Shown here: positions 1 through 9,956 of the stretch, piece by piece
Numbering within the stretch: the stretch's first letter is position 1
Layout: each line of letters opens with the position of its first letter
NCBI GenBank assembly: GCA_905221605.1
Contig: CAJNDS010002448.1
Location: 62,001 to 126,000 of the forward strand
Source of the DNA: Symbiodinium natans
Taxonomy: Eukaryota; Sar; Dinophyceae; Suessiales; Symbiodiniaceae
Length of the DNA stretch: 64,000 bases
Direction: 5' to 3'
Translations under genes and position numbers: made by a program
The notes under the pieces: generated by a model
Databases searched by the model: none
Told to the model about the DNA's origin: nothing
What the model saw: the letters and a program-made list of their open reading frames with translations, nothing else

Positions 1-209
1 ATGGGAATCTCGTCTCAGAAAGAGTGACTGGGACCAAACAGTCCCTTCCAGAACCCAGAAGAGAAAATGATAAACCGCATCATTGAACATACTTGGCCCT
101 CGCAAACGGCGTGCCGTGAGCCCTTAATTTTGCTGTGAGATCAAGAGCCCCCAATGTAGATACCACCCCCGTAAGACCCAAAGCTCTGATCCCAACACTC
201 CCAAACCCT

Positions 210-279
210 AAACCCTAAACCCTAAACTAAACCCTAAACCCTAAACCCTAAACCCTGAACCCTAAACCCTAAACCCTAA
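210..279 (+). repeat. Telomere-like CCCTAAA tract
   Basis: About ten CCCTAAA units with a few variants. It lies directly downstream, in minus-strand terms, of the exon-like segment at 282-343, so it may be intron sequence. Confidence 0.95.
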
Positions 280-281
280 GG

Positions 282-343
282 TCCCGGCGCCGCAACGTAC
301 AGCTTCTTCACTCGGGGTCCCAAGCGCTTGGCCAGGCCGTAGG
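282..343 (-). CDS. Short coding-like exon, unidentified
   Basis: The minus strand has a pyrimidine-rich stretch ending in CCCCAG, followed by an open frame reading AYGLAKRLGPRVKKLYVAAP. The frame then runs into a stop and the CCCTAAA tract. The basic, helix-like composition and the acceptor suggest an exon, but no family is recognised and the partner exons were not found. Confidence is low because the segment is only about 60 bases. Confidence 0.3.
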
Positions 344-410
344 CCTGGGGGGCTTCGCTCGACAACAGGGCTTCGCTTCCTTGGGGTTCCTGCCTTTGGG
401 CTTCAGAAGC

Positions 411-456
411 TTAGGGTTTAGGGTTTAGGGTTTGGGGTTTGGGGTTTGGGGTTTAG
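411..456 (+). repeat. Telomere-like TTTAGGG/TTTGGGG tract
   Basis: Degenerate TTTAGGG units, several drifted to TTTGGGG. Confidence 0.9.
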
Positions 457-536
457 GAATCATCCGGCAAAACAACCCTGGTGGTTTAGTCCTTCTTTCC
501 AAAGGCAAACTGTGCTATCCCAACAGCGCCCCGGGG

Positions 537-731
537 GTTTAATCGCTCACGCTCGGACAAGCCTGACGAGGCATTCGTCAGCCATGAGGGGACCTAGACT
601 AGGTGCAGTGATACAAATGAGGCATGTTTAATTAGGGTTTAGGGTTTAGGGTTTAGGGTTTAGGGTTTAGGGTTTAGGGTTTAGGGTTTAGGGTTTAATC
701 GCTCACACTCGGACAAGCCAGGCGAGGTACA
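537..731. repeat. 37-bp direct repeat flanking a telomere-like tract
   Basis: The sequence TTTAATCGCTCAC(G/A)CTCGG and the bases after it (through ACAAGCC and a GCGAGG-like end) occur at about 537-573 and again at about 695-731. A run of nine TTTAGGG units (633-698) and about 60 other bases lie between them. On the minus strand each copy contains a GT-donor-like GTGAGCG, so this could be an intron bounded by duplicated sequence or a small local duplication. Confidence 0.7.
633..698 (+). repeat. Telomere-like TTTAGGG array
   Basis: Nine nearly perfect TTTAGGG units. This is the last telomere-like tract before the 9.3-kb island at 720-10004. Confidence 0.95.
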
Positions 732-1200
732 CAGGTTCAATAGTCTCAAATCGGCTCTGCAGCACATGTGGCCACATGCATGCTGGTGATACTACTCAAC
801 ACTCACTGTTTGCTAACTGGTGAAAGGCTCATTGGCTAGTGAAACATACCCAGGACATGTCAGTACTTCTCCTCAACACCATACATCGCCATCTTCTGAG
901 GTGGTGGGCGTTCAGGTCGCACGGGGCAGGAGAGAAATGGTTGACCCCAGAGCCCTACACAAAGTTCAGGTAGTGTGCTAACCCCCTATTACTCTGCCAT
1001 TTCTCCCCCCATGGGATTCATCCTCTTTGCCCCTGCGCCATCTGTGCTCCGCCCTGTCATTAGCTCTTCCCTTTGCCCAGGTGTCTGCCCAGTGCTGTCT
1101 CCGGTCATTCACGCGCCCTTCCGCTGTCATCATCTCGCCATTGTCTGGCGCGCCTTGGAGCCGAGGCCTCAGCTTATTGCCAGCGAAGTCACATGGTCCC
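720..1200. other. No recognisable gene
   Basis: Mixed sequence without telomere-like units. Short frames on both strands overlap each other and none shows a family signature. Confidence 0.5.
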
Positions 1201-1204
1201 TCGG

Positions 1205-1268
1205 CAGGGGCTCGCCATCCTTGAATTCTGCTTGAATTCCTGAATGTTGACTCGAATTCCTGAATTCC
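1205..1268. repeat. AATTC-rich cluster 1
   Basis: Five GAATTC or AATTC motifs fall within about 60 bases. It is one of three such clusters (with 2988-3112 and 4848-4950), each on the 3' side of a minus-strand reading frame. Confidence 0.7.
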
Positions 1269-1794
1269 AGCCACCATCCTCCTCCCCAGGCGCACTACTC
1301 CACTCCTCCCATGCAGTTCCGTGCAGACCATGCCATGCAAACGCGCTGTCAGGCGGACCGCAGTCCGCAGGAGAGCCGCGCTCCATGCAATCCATTCCAT
1401 GCCAGTACGCAGTCAACTGAACCATTGTTCTACGTTGGATGCAGCCATGCAGGGGACGAACCCGCGTTGCATCCCGGTATGCAGGGGGCTACTGCGCCTG
1501 CTCACCCCGCGGACGCCTCGCCTTTTCCCCATCTGTTGACTCGCCAGCTCCCACAGCCTCCGCTATGTTTTGCTGAGCCAGAGCGGGTTGTGTGCGACCA
1601 TGGCAGCGCGGGAGGGTGAAAACTTCAATAACCCTACATCCTGAGAGTGCAACCCTTGTGTATCTTAGCCCTGTACTACTCATGATCTGTGCACCTATTC
1701 ATGACGTACGAACAACTCCTAGTTTACCGAGCTCAGGCGGGGGTACAGATCTCACTCGCGTGTCGGTCCTCACTCCCCCCCCCCCCTCCCCGTT

Positions 1795-2319
1795 TCAGTT
1801 GGTCCTTTTGCCGTCATCCCCACCCCGGGCCATGGCGGCGGGGCTTGCGCCCGTAGCCCCGGTCTGCGCGCTGGCGTCTGCCTGTAATGCATCCCTGTTA
1901 CAACTCGCGCAAGTCAACAACTCACCGCACACAGCACAGCACACAGCCGACACACCCTCTGCCTCTCCTCTCTCTGTTTCTTCTGCATTTGCTGTCATCT
2001 TAATTCTGCGAATGTGTCTGTCAGGCAGTGGCGGGCGGCCCGCTCTTATGCCCTCCATCCAAGCTTCTGCCAACATGTGCGCCGCCTCCCTGGTTTCCGA
2101 GGGAACGTGGTGAGTGTTGCCGTACAAGAAAGGTTCTATCGCCCACCGCCCATCCGCTAACTCCCCTCTACTCGCCCCCCCGTCAGTACTACCAAGCCGA
2201 CCCTCAATGATTTCCGCTACCGCCCCCGCCAGGGGCCTAGACATTTGATTCAGGGAGGAACGCAGGCGCTTCACCCACGTCCGTCCTGGCGAGACTTCAC
2301 TGGTACGTGGGGGATACAT
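1795..2319 (-). CDS. Hypothetical Cys-rich protein (174 aa)
   Basis: An open frame of 174 codons begins at an ATG. The N-terminal half is charged and amphipathic; near residues 125-142 it carries CCAVCGELLTCASC, two CxxC pairs that could form a small zinc-binding knuckle. No family is recognised. It lies in the telomere-repeat-free island, in the same orientation as the LINE, and an AATTC-rich cluster lies about 530 bases beyond its 3' end. It could be an accessory or hitch-hiking gene of the mobile island, a host gene fragment, or a chance frame. Antisense frames on the plus strand look less protein-like. Confidence 0.35.
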   Translation of the reverse strand: MYPPRTSEVSPGRTWVKRLRSSLNQMSRPLAGAVAEIIEGRLGSTDGGASRGELADGRWAIEPFLYGNTHHVPSETREAAHMLAEAWMEGIRAGRPPLPDRHIRRIKMTANAEETERGEAEGVSAVCCAVCGELLTCASCNRDALQADASAQTGATGASPAAMARGGDDGKRTN

Positions 2320-2987
2320 TGGGGGGCGGCCCCGTAGCTCTGAGCTGGTTGCACAGGACCCCTAAGCTTGTGCACTTCCGGGCAGCGCTCGCTCTGAGCC
2401 TCATTCGCATCATCCCCTCCTAACTACTCGCTTGGGGGAAGTCGGGAGGGATATGACACAGGTAGTGCGGGCGCTACCATTGATACTTGTGCGACTCTGG
2501 CCGTGGACTCTATCTCGGGTCGGGTTTGTGCGGACTCATACGTTCAAAGGACCCTAGATCTTTTGAGTGGGGGGGTAATGTACTGATAGACTCACTCCTG
2601 CCAGTAGCTCAGGGTATGGGGATCTTAAAAGGGCCTAGGGGGTGATCCACTAACATAACACCTAGCCGGATCAGAAGTTTCGGGCGCACACCTGGGCTTT
2701 CGCGAAGTCACATTAGTACGCTGGGGGGCGGCTCAATACCAGAGGTACTGTTTACTGATGCCATGTAGGTCCCGGCTTCATGCACTTCGAGAGCAGGTCC
2801 TTTCTAGCTGCACTTGCGTGCGTGGCTGCAGGCCCCCTAGGACGCTTACCATCCTGCGGGGCTTGTTCTGCCTATGGTACATACTCAGCAACTCGTGGCG
2901 CGTGGTGTGCAAGCATGCGGCCCTACCAGTCATGCTCGGTCGCAAGGTTCAGTTAAAAACTATACAGAACCGGACCCTGCCCACCTA
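2320..2987. other. No recognisable gene
   Basis: GC-rich mixed sequence. A plus-strand frame at 2758-2988 has no recognisable motif. It would be the upstream (5') flank of the frame at 1795-2319. Confidence 0.4.
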
Positions 2988-3112
2988 AATTCTACTTAAA
3001 TTCCAAGCAAAATGAATTCGCAACATTGCAGGTTGTGATGCACCTCATGCTGTTGTTTCGAATTCTTACAAATTCCCAAATTCTGACGAATTCCCAAATT
3101 CTCGCCTTCTCC
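2988..3112. repeat. AATTC-rich cluster 2
   Basis: About eight AATTC or AAATTC motifs, including two adjacent near-copies of ACAAATTCCCAAATTCT. It lies just 3' of the coiled-coil frame at 3206-4198 (minus strand). Confidence 0.75.
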
Positions 3113-3205
3113 TATTCTCACTATACATACGTGCATTTCGGGCCTTGCACCCTCACACCACACTCGAGGTCCGCTGCCCGCGGCCCTGGTTGTTGCTGTC
3201 GGCAC

Positions 3206-4198
3206 TCATCTTTGCGACATGAATCTCCCCAAGGCCGCGACATTGATCGGCATTGCATGGCCCTGAGGGAAGATGACCGTCGCGTATCCTCCCATTGGCA
3301 TGCTGATCTGATCCTGGAGATTGATCACCGGTGGTCCCGTCGGCGCGGGTCCCTCCGCCTGGCTGCCCGTCGACGACGACGCCGGCGGCTGCCTCCATGG
3401 CCCTTGCTTGGGCTTGAGGTCCTCCAGGCATTGTTGGATCTCCTTGAGCAACTCGGCATCGGACCACGATGCGTCGGCGACCGCTCGGACTTGCTTGAGG
3501 GTTTCCTCTGCCGCCCCACACAGGTAGTGCAGACTGTCCTGGGCCGCCTTGTGATCCGTCGCCTGATATGCCTGGAGTTCCTTGATGAGCTCCTGTGTGG
3601 CACGGGCCTGGTAGTCCACCTTCTTCTCCAGTTCTGTCTGCCGACTCTCCACAGCGTCAAAGCGGCGCTTTGCCTCGTTGCTGTTGGCAGTAAGCTTGCC
3701 ATCCAGCATGTCTTGTTTGGATCGGACCGCCTGCAGGGCCGTCCCCATGTCGTCCACCATGCCCTCCACCTTGGTCAAGGCCTGCCCAAGCTTGTCAACC
3801 TGGGTGTCCATCCGCTGGCGGGCTCCCGTATCGGCCTCGCTCTGTGCTTTCAGCCGCTCCAGAGCCGTCTTGACCTCCGTCAGGATGCGCACCGGCGGCT
3901 GCAGCGCCGCCTTCAGCACGTCTTGCAGTTGGGTCATGGGCACCCCGCTTGCGTCTGCCTGCGCTGCCTGGCTTGGTCCCTGCACTGGCGACTCCATTGG
4001 GGAGGGGCGGCGGAGCCGCATGCCTATCAAAGACCCAAGCACTCCCATCACAAGCACGAGCAACAATGCCCACATCCGCAGGTTGGCCTCAGCGAGGTCT
4101 AACTGGTGCAACTTCAGAGCCACCACCGCCAGGACCTGCGTCATCCAAGTGGCCTCCGGCTGCTGCTCCTGGGTAGCGCTGTCGGGGTGGTGTTCCAT
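3206..4198 (-). CDS. Membrane-anchored coiled-coil protein (330 aa)
   Basis: A complete 330-codon frame beginning with ATG. Residues about 1-40 are hydrophilic. Residues about 43-62 form one strongly hydrophobic segment (MWALLLVLVMGVLGSLIG), followed at once by RLRR, which suggests a single membrane anchor with a cytosolic side chosen by the positive residues. From about residue 85 to 245 the sequence is heptad-like and rich in Glu, Lys, Gln and Leu, consistent with a long coiled coil. The tail is Pro/Gly rich. No enzyme motif is seen. It sits downstream of the LINE in the same orientation and inside the same island, so it may have been carried along or may be a separate host retrogene. The overlapping 358-codon plus-strand frame is the antisense shadow. 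Confidence 0.6.
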   Translation of the reverse strand: MEHHPDSATQEQQPEATWMTQVLAVVALKLHQLDLAEANLRMWALLLVLVMGVLGSLIGMRLRRPSPMESPVQGPSQAAQADASGVPMTQLQDVLKAALQPPVRILTEVKTALERLKAQSEADTGARQRMDTQVDKLGQALTKVEGMVDDMGTALQAVRSKQDMLDGKLTANSNEAKRRFDAVESRQTELEKKVDYQARATQELIKELQAYQATDHKAAQDSLHYLCGAAEETLKQVRAVADASWSDAELLKEIQQCLEDLKPKQGPWRQPPASSSTGSQAEGPAPTGPPVINLQDQISMPMGGYATVIFPQGHAMPINVAALGRFMSQR

Positions 4199-4370
4199 GG
4201 CGAGGCTTCTACCCTGGCCTTAATGCTGCTACGCTTAGCGGGCTCGAAAGTAGATGTCGCTGGGCGCGGGCGGTTTGTTCGGACTCGTAGGGTGGGGGCC
4301 ATGTGTGATGCGCCAGACATGTTTAGGGGTTTTGGGTCAGGTACTTCTAGCAGTTTTGGGGACCGTCCCG

Positions 4371-4401
<31 letters not shown>

Positions 4402-4847
4402 CCTCCTACCCCCCCCAACCCCCCCCCCCCCCCCTACCGCGCCGTAGGTCCTAGACCCCGTCGTCATGACAGAGAGAAGGAGAGAGGGAGGGAGGAGGGG
4501 AGAGAGAGTGAAATGTAGAGTGAAATGGCGCCGCCCGGCACTGCGTGCCTTTCCAGCCCCCCCCTCCCCCCCCGCGCCGCGCCATCGGCTTCCGCCGTGT
4601 CGTCCCGCGCAGTGGGGGAGAGCGGGTTTCCCCGATGTGAGTGTTGTCGTGTCTATGTCCCCCTTTTTTGTGGCATCGTCACTCAGAACTGGAGCCGCAC
4701 ACATGCACACTAATGCACTAATTCACTGGGGCAACTTGCATTCACGTCCGCTCTTGCGTGCACGGGAAACCATACTGCGGCACCTGGGCTTAACTAAAAC
4801 AAGACAAAGCCGGCAAACCAGATGGGGGATGCAGGGGGAATGCGGAT
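4199..4847. other. Intergenic, with a long poly-C/poly-pyrimidine tract
   Basis: A C-rich run at about 4369-4433 and a GA-rich purine stretch at about 4469-4512. No supported gene. It separates the LINE 3' region from the coiled-coil frame. Confidence 0.5.
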
Positions 4848-4950
4848 AAATTCTGCATGAATTCGGGGATTCGTGCGCATTCTGAGAATTCATTCGGAGG
4901 CTCAGCCTCCTGTGCTGCACTTGCACAAAGGCACTAAATTCGATGGAATT
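4848..4950. repeat. AATTC-rich cluster 3 (probable LINE 3' end)
   Basis: About six AATTC-like motifs lie between the last LINE reading frame (ends 5083) and the C-rich region. It may mark the LINE 3' terminus or its short-repeat tail. No poly(A) is evident. Confidence 0.5.
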
Positions 4951-5082
4951 CAAAGTGCGGACTGCGAGGTGCATGTCTCCAGTCAGGCGGACGTGCCTGC
5001 CTTTGAAGGGGTGTCACGTTCTGGTATTGTCATCACTGCTGAGTGCGTCCAGCTGTGTGGGCGAAGGCTCACACCGGCGCGT

Positions 5083-5690
5083 CTAGGTGAGAAACTGGGC
5101 TCGGCTAAAGTTATGTTTTCGAAGGAGCCTGGAGAAAGGCGATGGCATGTCCGTGAACTGCGTATGCACGAGCTCTTTAAGGGCTTGGGGGGTTTTCTTA
5201 GGTGGCAGCCACACCTTAGACAGCAGGTCAGAGCTCATGTCGACCTGCCGAAAGAAAGCCATTTCTCCATGGAAACGGCCCGGGACCTCTAGAAGGAACT
5301 GTGTAGCCAGCAGGTGCGGTGGCATCACCACCCGAAGATCGTGTCTGCGGCCCAGCGGGACCTGCTCTACCATGGCCGCCACTGCGGCCCACGTGCGCCA
5401 CAGGAATCCCGCCCACTCCCCGGTGTCGCGCACCTGAAGGACATCAGCCTCTCCTATGTCCTGCTGTGTGTCCCATGCCTGTATCATAACCCCTTGTCCC
5501 GTTTTGACCCAGATGACCCACACTCCATGCCTATGTGCATAATGGCCTATGCGTAGGACTGTCGTCCGGTACGGGTCATCCGGGAAAGCACGATGTGGCC
5601 TGAGCTGCGCCATCTCCTCCCCCACCACAACTAGCTGTCGCATGGCAAGCTCCGCCGGGCTGGGTTCCAAATAAATGGAGCCTAACGCCC
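5083..5690 (-). pseudogene. LINE ORF2, C-terminal region (frameshifted)
   Basis: An open frame of about 200 codons continues the LINE protein after a frame break near 5685. It begins in the region reading GSIYLEPSPAELAMRQLV and ends with a stop at 5083. It includes a Trp-rich stretch (HGVWVIWVKTG) and a basic tail (FSRLLRKHNFSRAQ). An RNase H domain could be expected here in some LINE clades, but no Asp/Glu/Asp catalytic pattern was recognised. Its role is unknown. Confidence 0.55.
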
Positions 5691-6375
5691 CAGTGACCGA
5701 GCCAGGCCACTTCTAGGGTCGCCCAGGCTAGCCTATCTTGTGCCACAATGTGCCAGGCCGGGCTTCTATGGCGGCTGCTAAACTGCGCAAAACAAAACTG
5801 CAGTTTGCGTGGTATTGTGGCCACCACGTGGGCGGCAGCCACCCGCCCCATAGAAATGCCAATGCCCCCCCCTTCCGCCACCATAGAACTGAGGGGCGTG
5901 CTCACCGTCGATCGGGCCACGTGGCCCCAGTATCGCCAGACCCTACAGAGCCAGTCTCGTCTCCATTGCGGCCCTCCATGTTGGCCACACAGGTACTTTG
6001 CCGCCCGACGCACTGCCCGAAAGTCCTGGACCCACTCAACTAGCGGGTCCCTTGCCAACCCCAAAATCCCAACAATCATGGTATTTTGGTATCCCTCCAC
6101 CGCTTTTAGGGCGCGTACCGAGGGCCACACCACTCCGGCCGCCCACATCCACTTACTAGTTATATAGCTATGGAATAGCTGAAACTTCATAGAAAGTGGG
6201 GTGTGTCTAGCCTTTAGAATGCTCCTTAGGCCAAAGTACGCATTATGCGTTTTACGCAGTCCATGGGCCAACAAGACAAGGGGGTTCTGCGTGTGAGAGA
6301 AAGGTACTCCCAAGAAAACAAGTTCGCTTTTACTAGGGAGCGGCATCGCTCTGCCTCTCATCCAAATCCCCGTCC
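5686..6375 (-). pseudogene. LINE ORF2, post-RT region (frameshifted)
   Basis: Follows the reverse transcriptase after a shift of frame near 6360-6380. It contains ELVFLGVPFS, equivalent to the conserved kyLGv-type segment after the RT fingers and palm of LINEs. A Trp/Arg-rich thumb-like region follows (KWMWAAGVVWPSVRALKAVE, then RRDWLCRVWRYWGH). It is shifted again near 5685. The two shifts mean a full-length protein could not be made from this copy without frameshifting. Confidence 0.7.
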
Positions 6376-8514
6376 TGTGCCTGACTTGTCATCCAGGACG
6401 GCACACTTTTCAGGATTGACATGGAGGCCTATAGCGGCCAAGGTGTCCACCAGGTCTCGGATTTTGTGTTGGAGTTCCGACGCTGAATTAGCCAGAACAA
6501 GTATATCATCGGCAAACAAGAGAAAGTGCGGCATAGAGCTAAGCTCCTTTTGGAAGTCTGGGAACTGGGCCGCCCATCTCGCGGGTAGCCCGCCGAGGAA
6601 AAAGTCCATGCATCTAGAGAACAAATCTGCCGAGAAGGATGTGCCCTGCAGGACTCCCTGTGTAAGGGGCACCTCCCATTGCTGCTGCCCAAACTGCATT
6701 TCGCCCGACGTGCCCCCTACAAGATTCCAGATGGCCCATGCCTCCGCACACGGTGCACATGCTGCAAGCCACTTCACTACCGCCGCATGCGACAAACTAT
6801 CAAATGCCGCCCGGATGTCTAATTTAGCGGCGTGCAGAGCCTTGCCCGCTTGTTTCATGACGCTTGCCGCGAGATGCGCTGCCGCAACCCCATCAACCGT
6901 TTGCACCCCTTTTCTGCAGGCGAACTGGCCTGACACATAGGGAGGGGCCTTGGCAATGAGCCGCTGCATAATGACCCGCGAGTAGATTTTACAGAGGCAG
7001 GGGGTCAAGCTAATAGGGCGAAAATCCGCTGGCCGGCATGGGCGTCTGACTTTCGGCAACAGCACTATCTTGCCTCTTTTCCATTCCCTCGGCACCTCAA
7101 CCTCCCCGCGAAGCACGCGAGTGAAATACGCCGCTACTTTTTCGCCTTGGTCCCGTGCACAGAAACCCCTAACTGCCTCATACACCACCCCATCCATGCC
7201 AGAGGCCGTCCCCTTTTTGACCCTATCTAATGCTTGTACCACCTCCTCCCCTTTGATCGGCACGACATCGGCGTCGGCGTGGGGCCGGAGGCTTGAAAGG
7301 AGGAGGGACGTCTGGGGGGCAGGATCAGCATATTTATGCTCATAGAACTTTTGCATCTCGGCTGCAGCCTTTAACTCTCCCCCTGCCTGTCGCACGTACG
7401 TCACTTCTGAGGCCCCCTGCTGCGCCTGCCTCCTTAGGAAAGCGATAGCGGCCCTGTCTCCGGACTTAGCTTTTTCTAGAAGGGCGACTTTATGCGCCGC
7501 CCGGCTTTCCCCTCTGAGGGAGCGTATCTCCTCCATGAGGGCGGCCCTCTCCTGGGGGTTTTGTGCGCACTTCCGTCTCCGAATGACCTCCAAGATATGG
7601 GGCGGGTCCTTGTATCTCAGGGAAGGCATGCGGTACGAGCACTGCTGGCACGCATCTGCAAAAGCGTCCTGCGTGAAGACAAAATCTACGTCATCATGCA
7701 GCGCATCGACTAGTTCCCCTTGGACTACCCACCGACCACACTTATTACGGGGGCGTGCTCGGGTTTCGTACAGTGGCGTGGTACTGCGTACCTGTGCAAA
7801 CAGCGGGGCGTGATCCGACGGCAAAGCTTGCTTGAGATCTGGGCGTAGGTGGAACGTGGTCCACAGGGCCGGCGCCCGATACAGCCAATAGTCGATTCGA
7901 CTGCTCCACCCCCTGCCCTGCCACGTATCGCCCACATCTTGGTTATGGTCTAGGCCGTGGGCAATCATGAAGCTGCGAAGATATGGCATTCCTTCGAAGG
8001 TGTCTACTTGTAACATGTCCTGGTTGACGTCCGCCCCCAAAAGGACAACGTCGTGAAAGCGCGTATCCCGCAAAGCCTGATACAACACTTCGACCGTGTT
8101 TTTCCAGACTTCCACAGAATCCTCCCGCAAAGAGTGCGGCCAGTGTAGCGAGGCTACATGGAACCGTCTTCCCTGTAGCCTAAGTGAAACCAGGGGTCCT
8201 ATGGGGGTTGTTTCTACTTTGAGGTCCTGTACGGGGACATCTTCCCTGAGGGCCACGGCGGTGCACCGAAAGGACTTTGCTGCATTCAGAGCATAAACCA
8301 CGTACTGTGCCCCTCCTATCTTGTGCTTGATGGTCTCTACTTCCCCTGCCGGAAGATCCCCCAAACCCCCCAATTCTTGCAAGCTCCAGATTTCCGGAGG
8401 ATCCTCGACTTGGTCGAGCAGGTCCGATAGTTGCGTCAAATTCTTCCCATGCACATTCCACGTGGCTATTTTGGCCTCGAAGACTGCAGCTCCCCTTTTT
8501 CTCTTGCCTGCATC
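6358..8514 (-). pseudogene. LINE ORF2: APE-like endonuclease and reverse transcriptase
   Basis: The endonuclease would nick the target DNA and the reverse transcriptase would copy the element RNA there. The endonuclease begins at ATWNVHGKN, the usual TWN start motif. It continues with SLQELGG (catalytic Glu), LLGADVNQ (GDFN-like), SRIDYWL and SDHAPL (catalytic Asp-His). The RT follows: DFRPISLTPCLCKIYSRV, then AKLDIRAAFDSLSH (motif A Asp), GVLQGTSFSADLFS (motif B) and FLLFADDILVLA (motif C, FADD replacing YADD). There is no ATG before TWN. The frame is continuous with the end of ORF1 across a single TAG at 8515-8517. The frame breaks just after the RT domain, at about 6358. Confidence 0.9.
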
Positions 8515-9782
8515 CTACTCCGTCGTGCGGTAGTGTCGCCGGACCACATCCTCGTCGACTTGCAGAATCCGCGCGACTGCCCGAGGATCCAACCAGTAGC
8601 CCGTATCATCGCCCTTCCGGTCTTGCATCATGAGCGCTTCCTGCGTGGGCGTCTTAGAGGCTGCTTGCCAGAGAACTTGCTCTCCTTTGAACAGCTTCCC
8701 CCCCCAGTCCAGGTCAATGTCGGCTTCGGGAATGTGCTGCTTACCTAGGTCTTTCAAAGAAAGGAGGGCCCTGAGTTTGTTTCTTTCCTGCGGTGATCGG
8801 TTTCTGGAAACCCAGAGTCTCACATTTTCTTTCCCAGGGATGCCACACGGGTTGGACTGGAAGTGGTTCTTGAGGGCCTGAATGACTGAGGACTGCGCCC
8901 GTCTCTTGCCTGCCATCGTGTCCTCCATATAATGCAGACGGATCCTACAAAATGTCGTTCGTATGCCAGGGATGAAGATGTCCTGTAGGAGTGAACTGCC
9001 CGCTAGTTCTTGGAACACCCGCCGTACCTCCTCCTCCACGTCCCCTCGTCTGGCCTCGTCCCATCCACCTATGACGATCTGGAAGTCGTCCCACCGATCA
9101 TCATCTCCACGCTTTTCTCTCCCCCCCCATGCCCTCCTCCCCCCGTTGTACCCCCCAGGGAACTGCGCGGAGTGCCCGGGCCCAGGCTAGGTGGTCTAGA
9201 GCGGACTTCCTGAAGTTCTCTCTCCACCTCGACCAACCTTTGTTCCAGGCGGTCCAATCGCTGCGCTCCCTCGTGCTGGACTTGCTCCATACTCTGCAAT
9301 CGCTCTCCAAACCTCTCAAAGGTCTCTCTCTGTCCACTCATTTCTCTCAGTACGTTGGTTTGCATCTGCTGAATGGAAAGCATGCCTTGTTGCAGACTCA
9401 CCACCCACGGTGGCGGTGGGGCGTCCTGTTCCGAAAAATGGTGGCCACCGTCCAGACCCACGCCGCCCATGCCGCCTTCGCCTCCCCCCCCCTCGCCAGA
9501 GGCCAACGGCCCACCGACCCCAACTCCATGGCCAAACATAGGGGCCGGCTCCAGCCCTCCCCCACCCGTCTTGATCCGCTTGGGGCTGGTCTCAGTTCTG
9601 GACGCTCCCTTTCCCCCTACGCTCGTCGGTCCGGAGAGGAGGGCCGCGCCCCCCAACCCCACAGCGGCATAACTGGCCATTGTTTGGTCGGCCAGCTCCG
9701 CCAGCGCCCCGCGTCCCCGCCCCGATCCATCCCGGCCCTCTTCACACACGAACTCTACCTCGTCGTCCACTTCCCGGGACAT
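8515..9782 (-). pseudogene. LINE ORF1, nucleic-acid-binding-type protein (one frameshift)
   Basis: The ATG at 9782 opens a Gly-rich acidic N-terminus followed by a heptad-like coiled coil (about residues 130-205, RLDRLEQRLVEVERELQEV). The frame is then lost near a C8 run at 9121-9128. The other frame continues as DDFQIVIGGWDE, an RRM-like beta strand seen in many LINE ORF1 proteins, and runs through EEEVRRVF to RRHYRTTE and a TAG at 8515-8517. Coiled coil plus RRM-like plus C-terminal region is the usual L1-type ORF1 layout, a trimeric RNA chaperone. The shift at a homopolymer could be decay or an assembly error. Confidence 0.7.
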
Positions 9783-9956
9783 GGTGATCAGTCGGCTCAG
9801 AGAAAAAGGGGGAAGCCCAAGGGGGGGGGGGTCGAGGTTGCCGACACGGAGGTTTTGGATTTTCCAGGGCTTATACTACAGGCAAGGGGTCGGGACTTAC
9901 CTGAAACCCGATAACCAGTAACCCTGGCCCACTCGAACCTGGCTTACTTCCGATAG

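Noticed and set aside
3026-4102. 358-codon plus-strand frame
   Set aside because: It is antisense to the membrane-anchored coiled-coil frame, which has a clear membrane helix and heptads; the plus translation has no domain-like features.
5083-5690. RNase H domain at the LINE C-terminus
   Set aside because: No convincing set of catalytic Asp/Glu residues in the expected strand context could be seen.
6245-6940. 231-codon plus-strand frame
   Set aside because: Antisense shadow of the LINE reverse transcriptase.
9129-9914. 261-codon plus-strand frame
   Set aside because: Antisense shadow of LINE ORF1.
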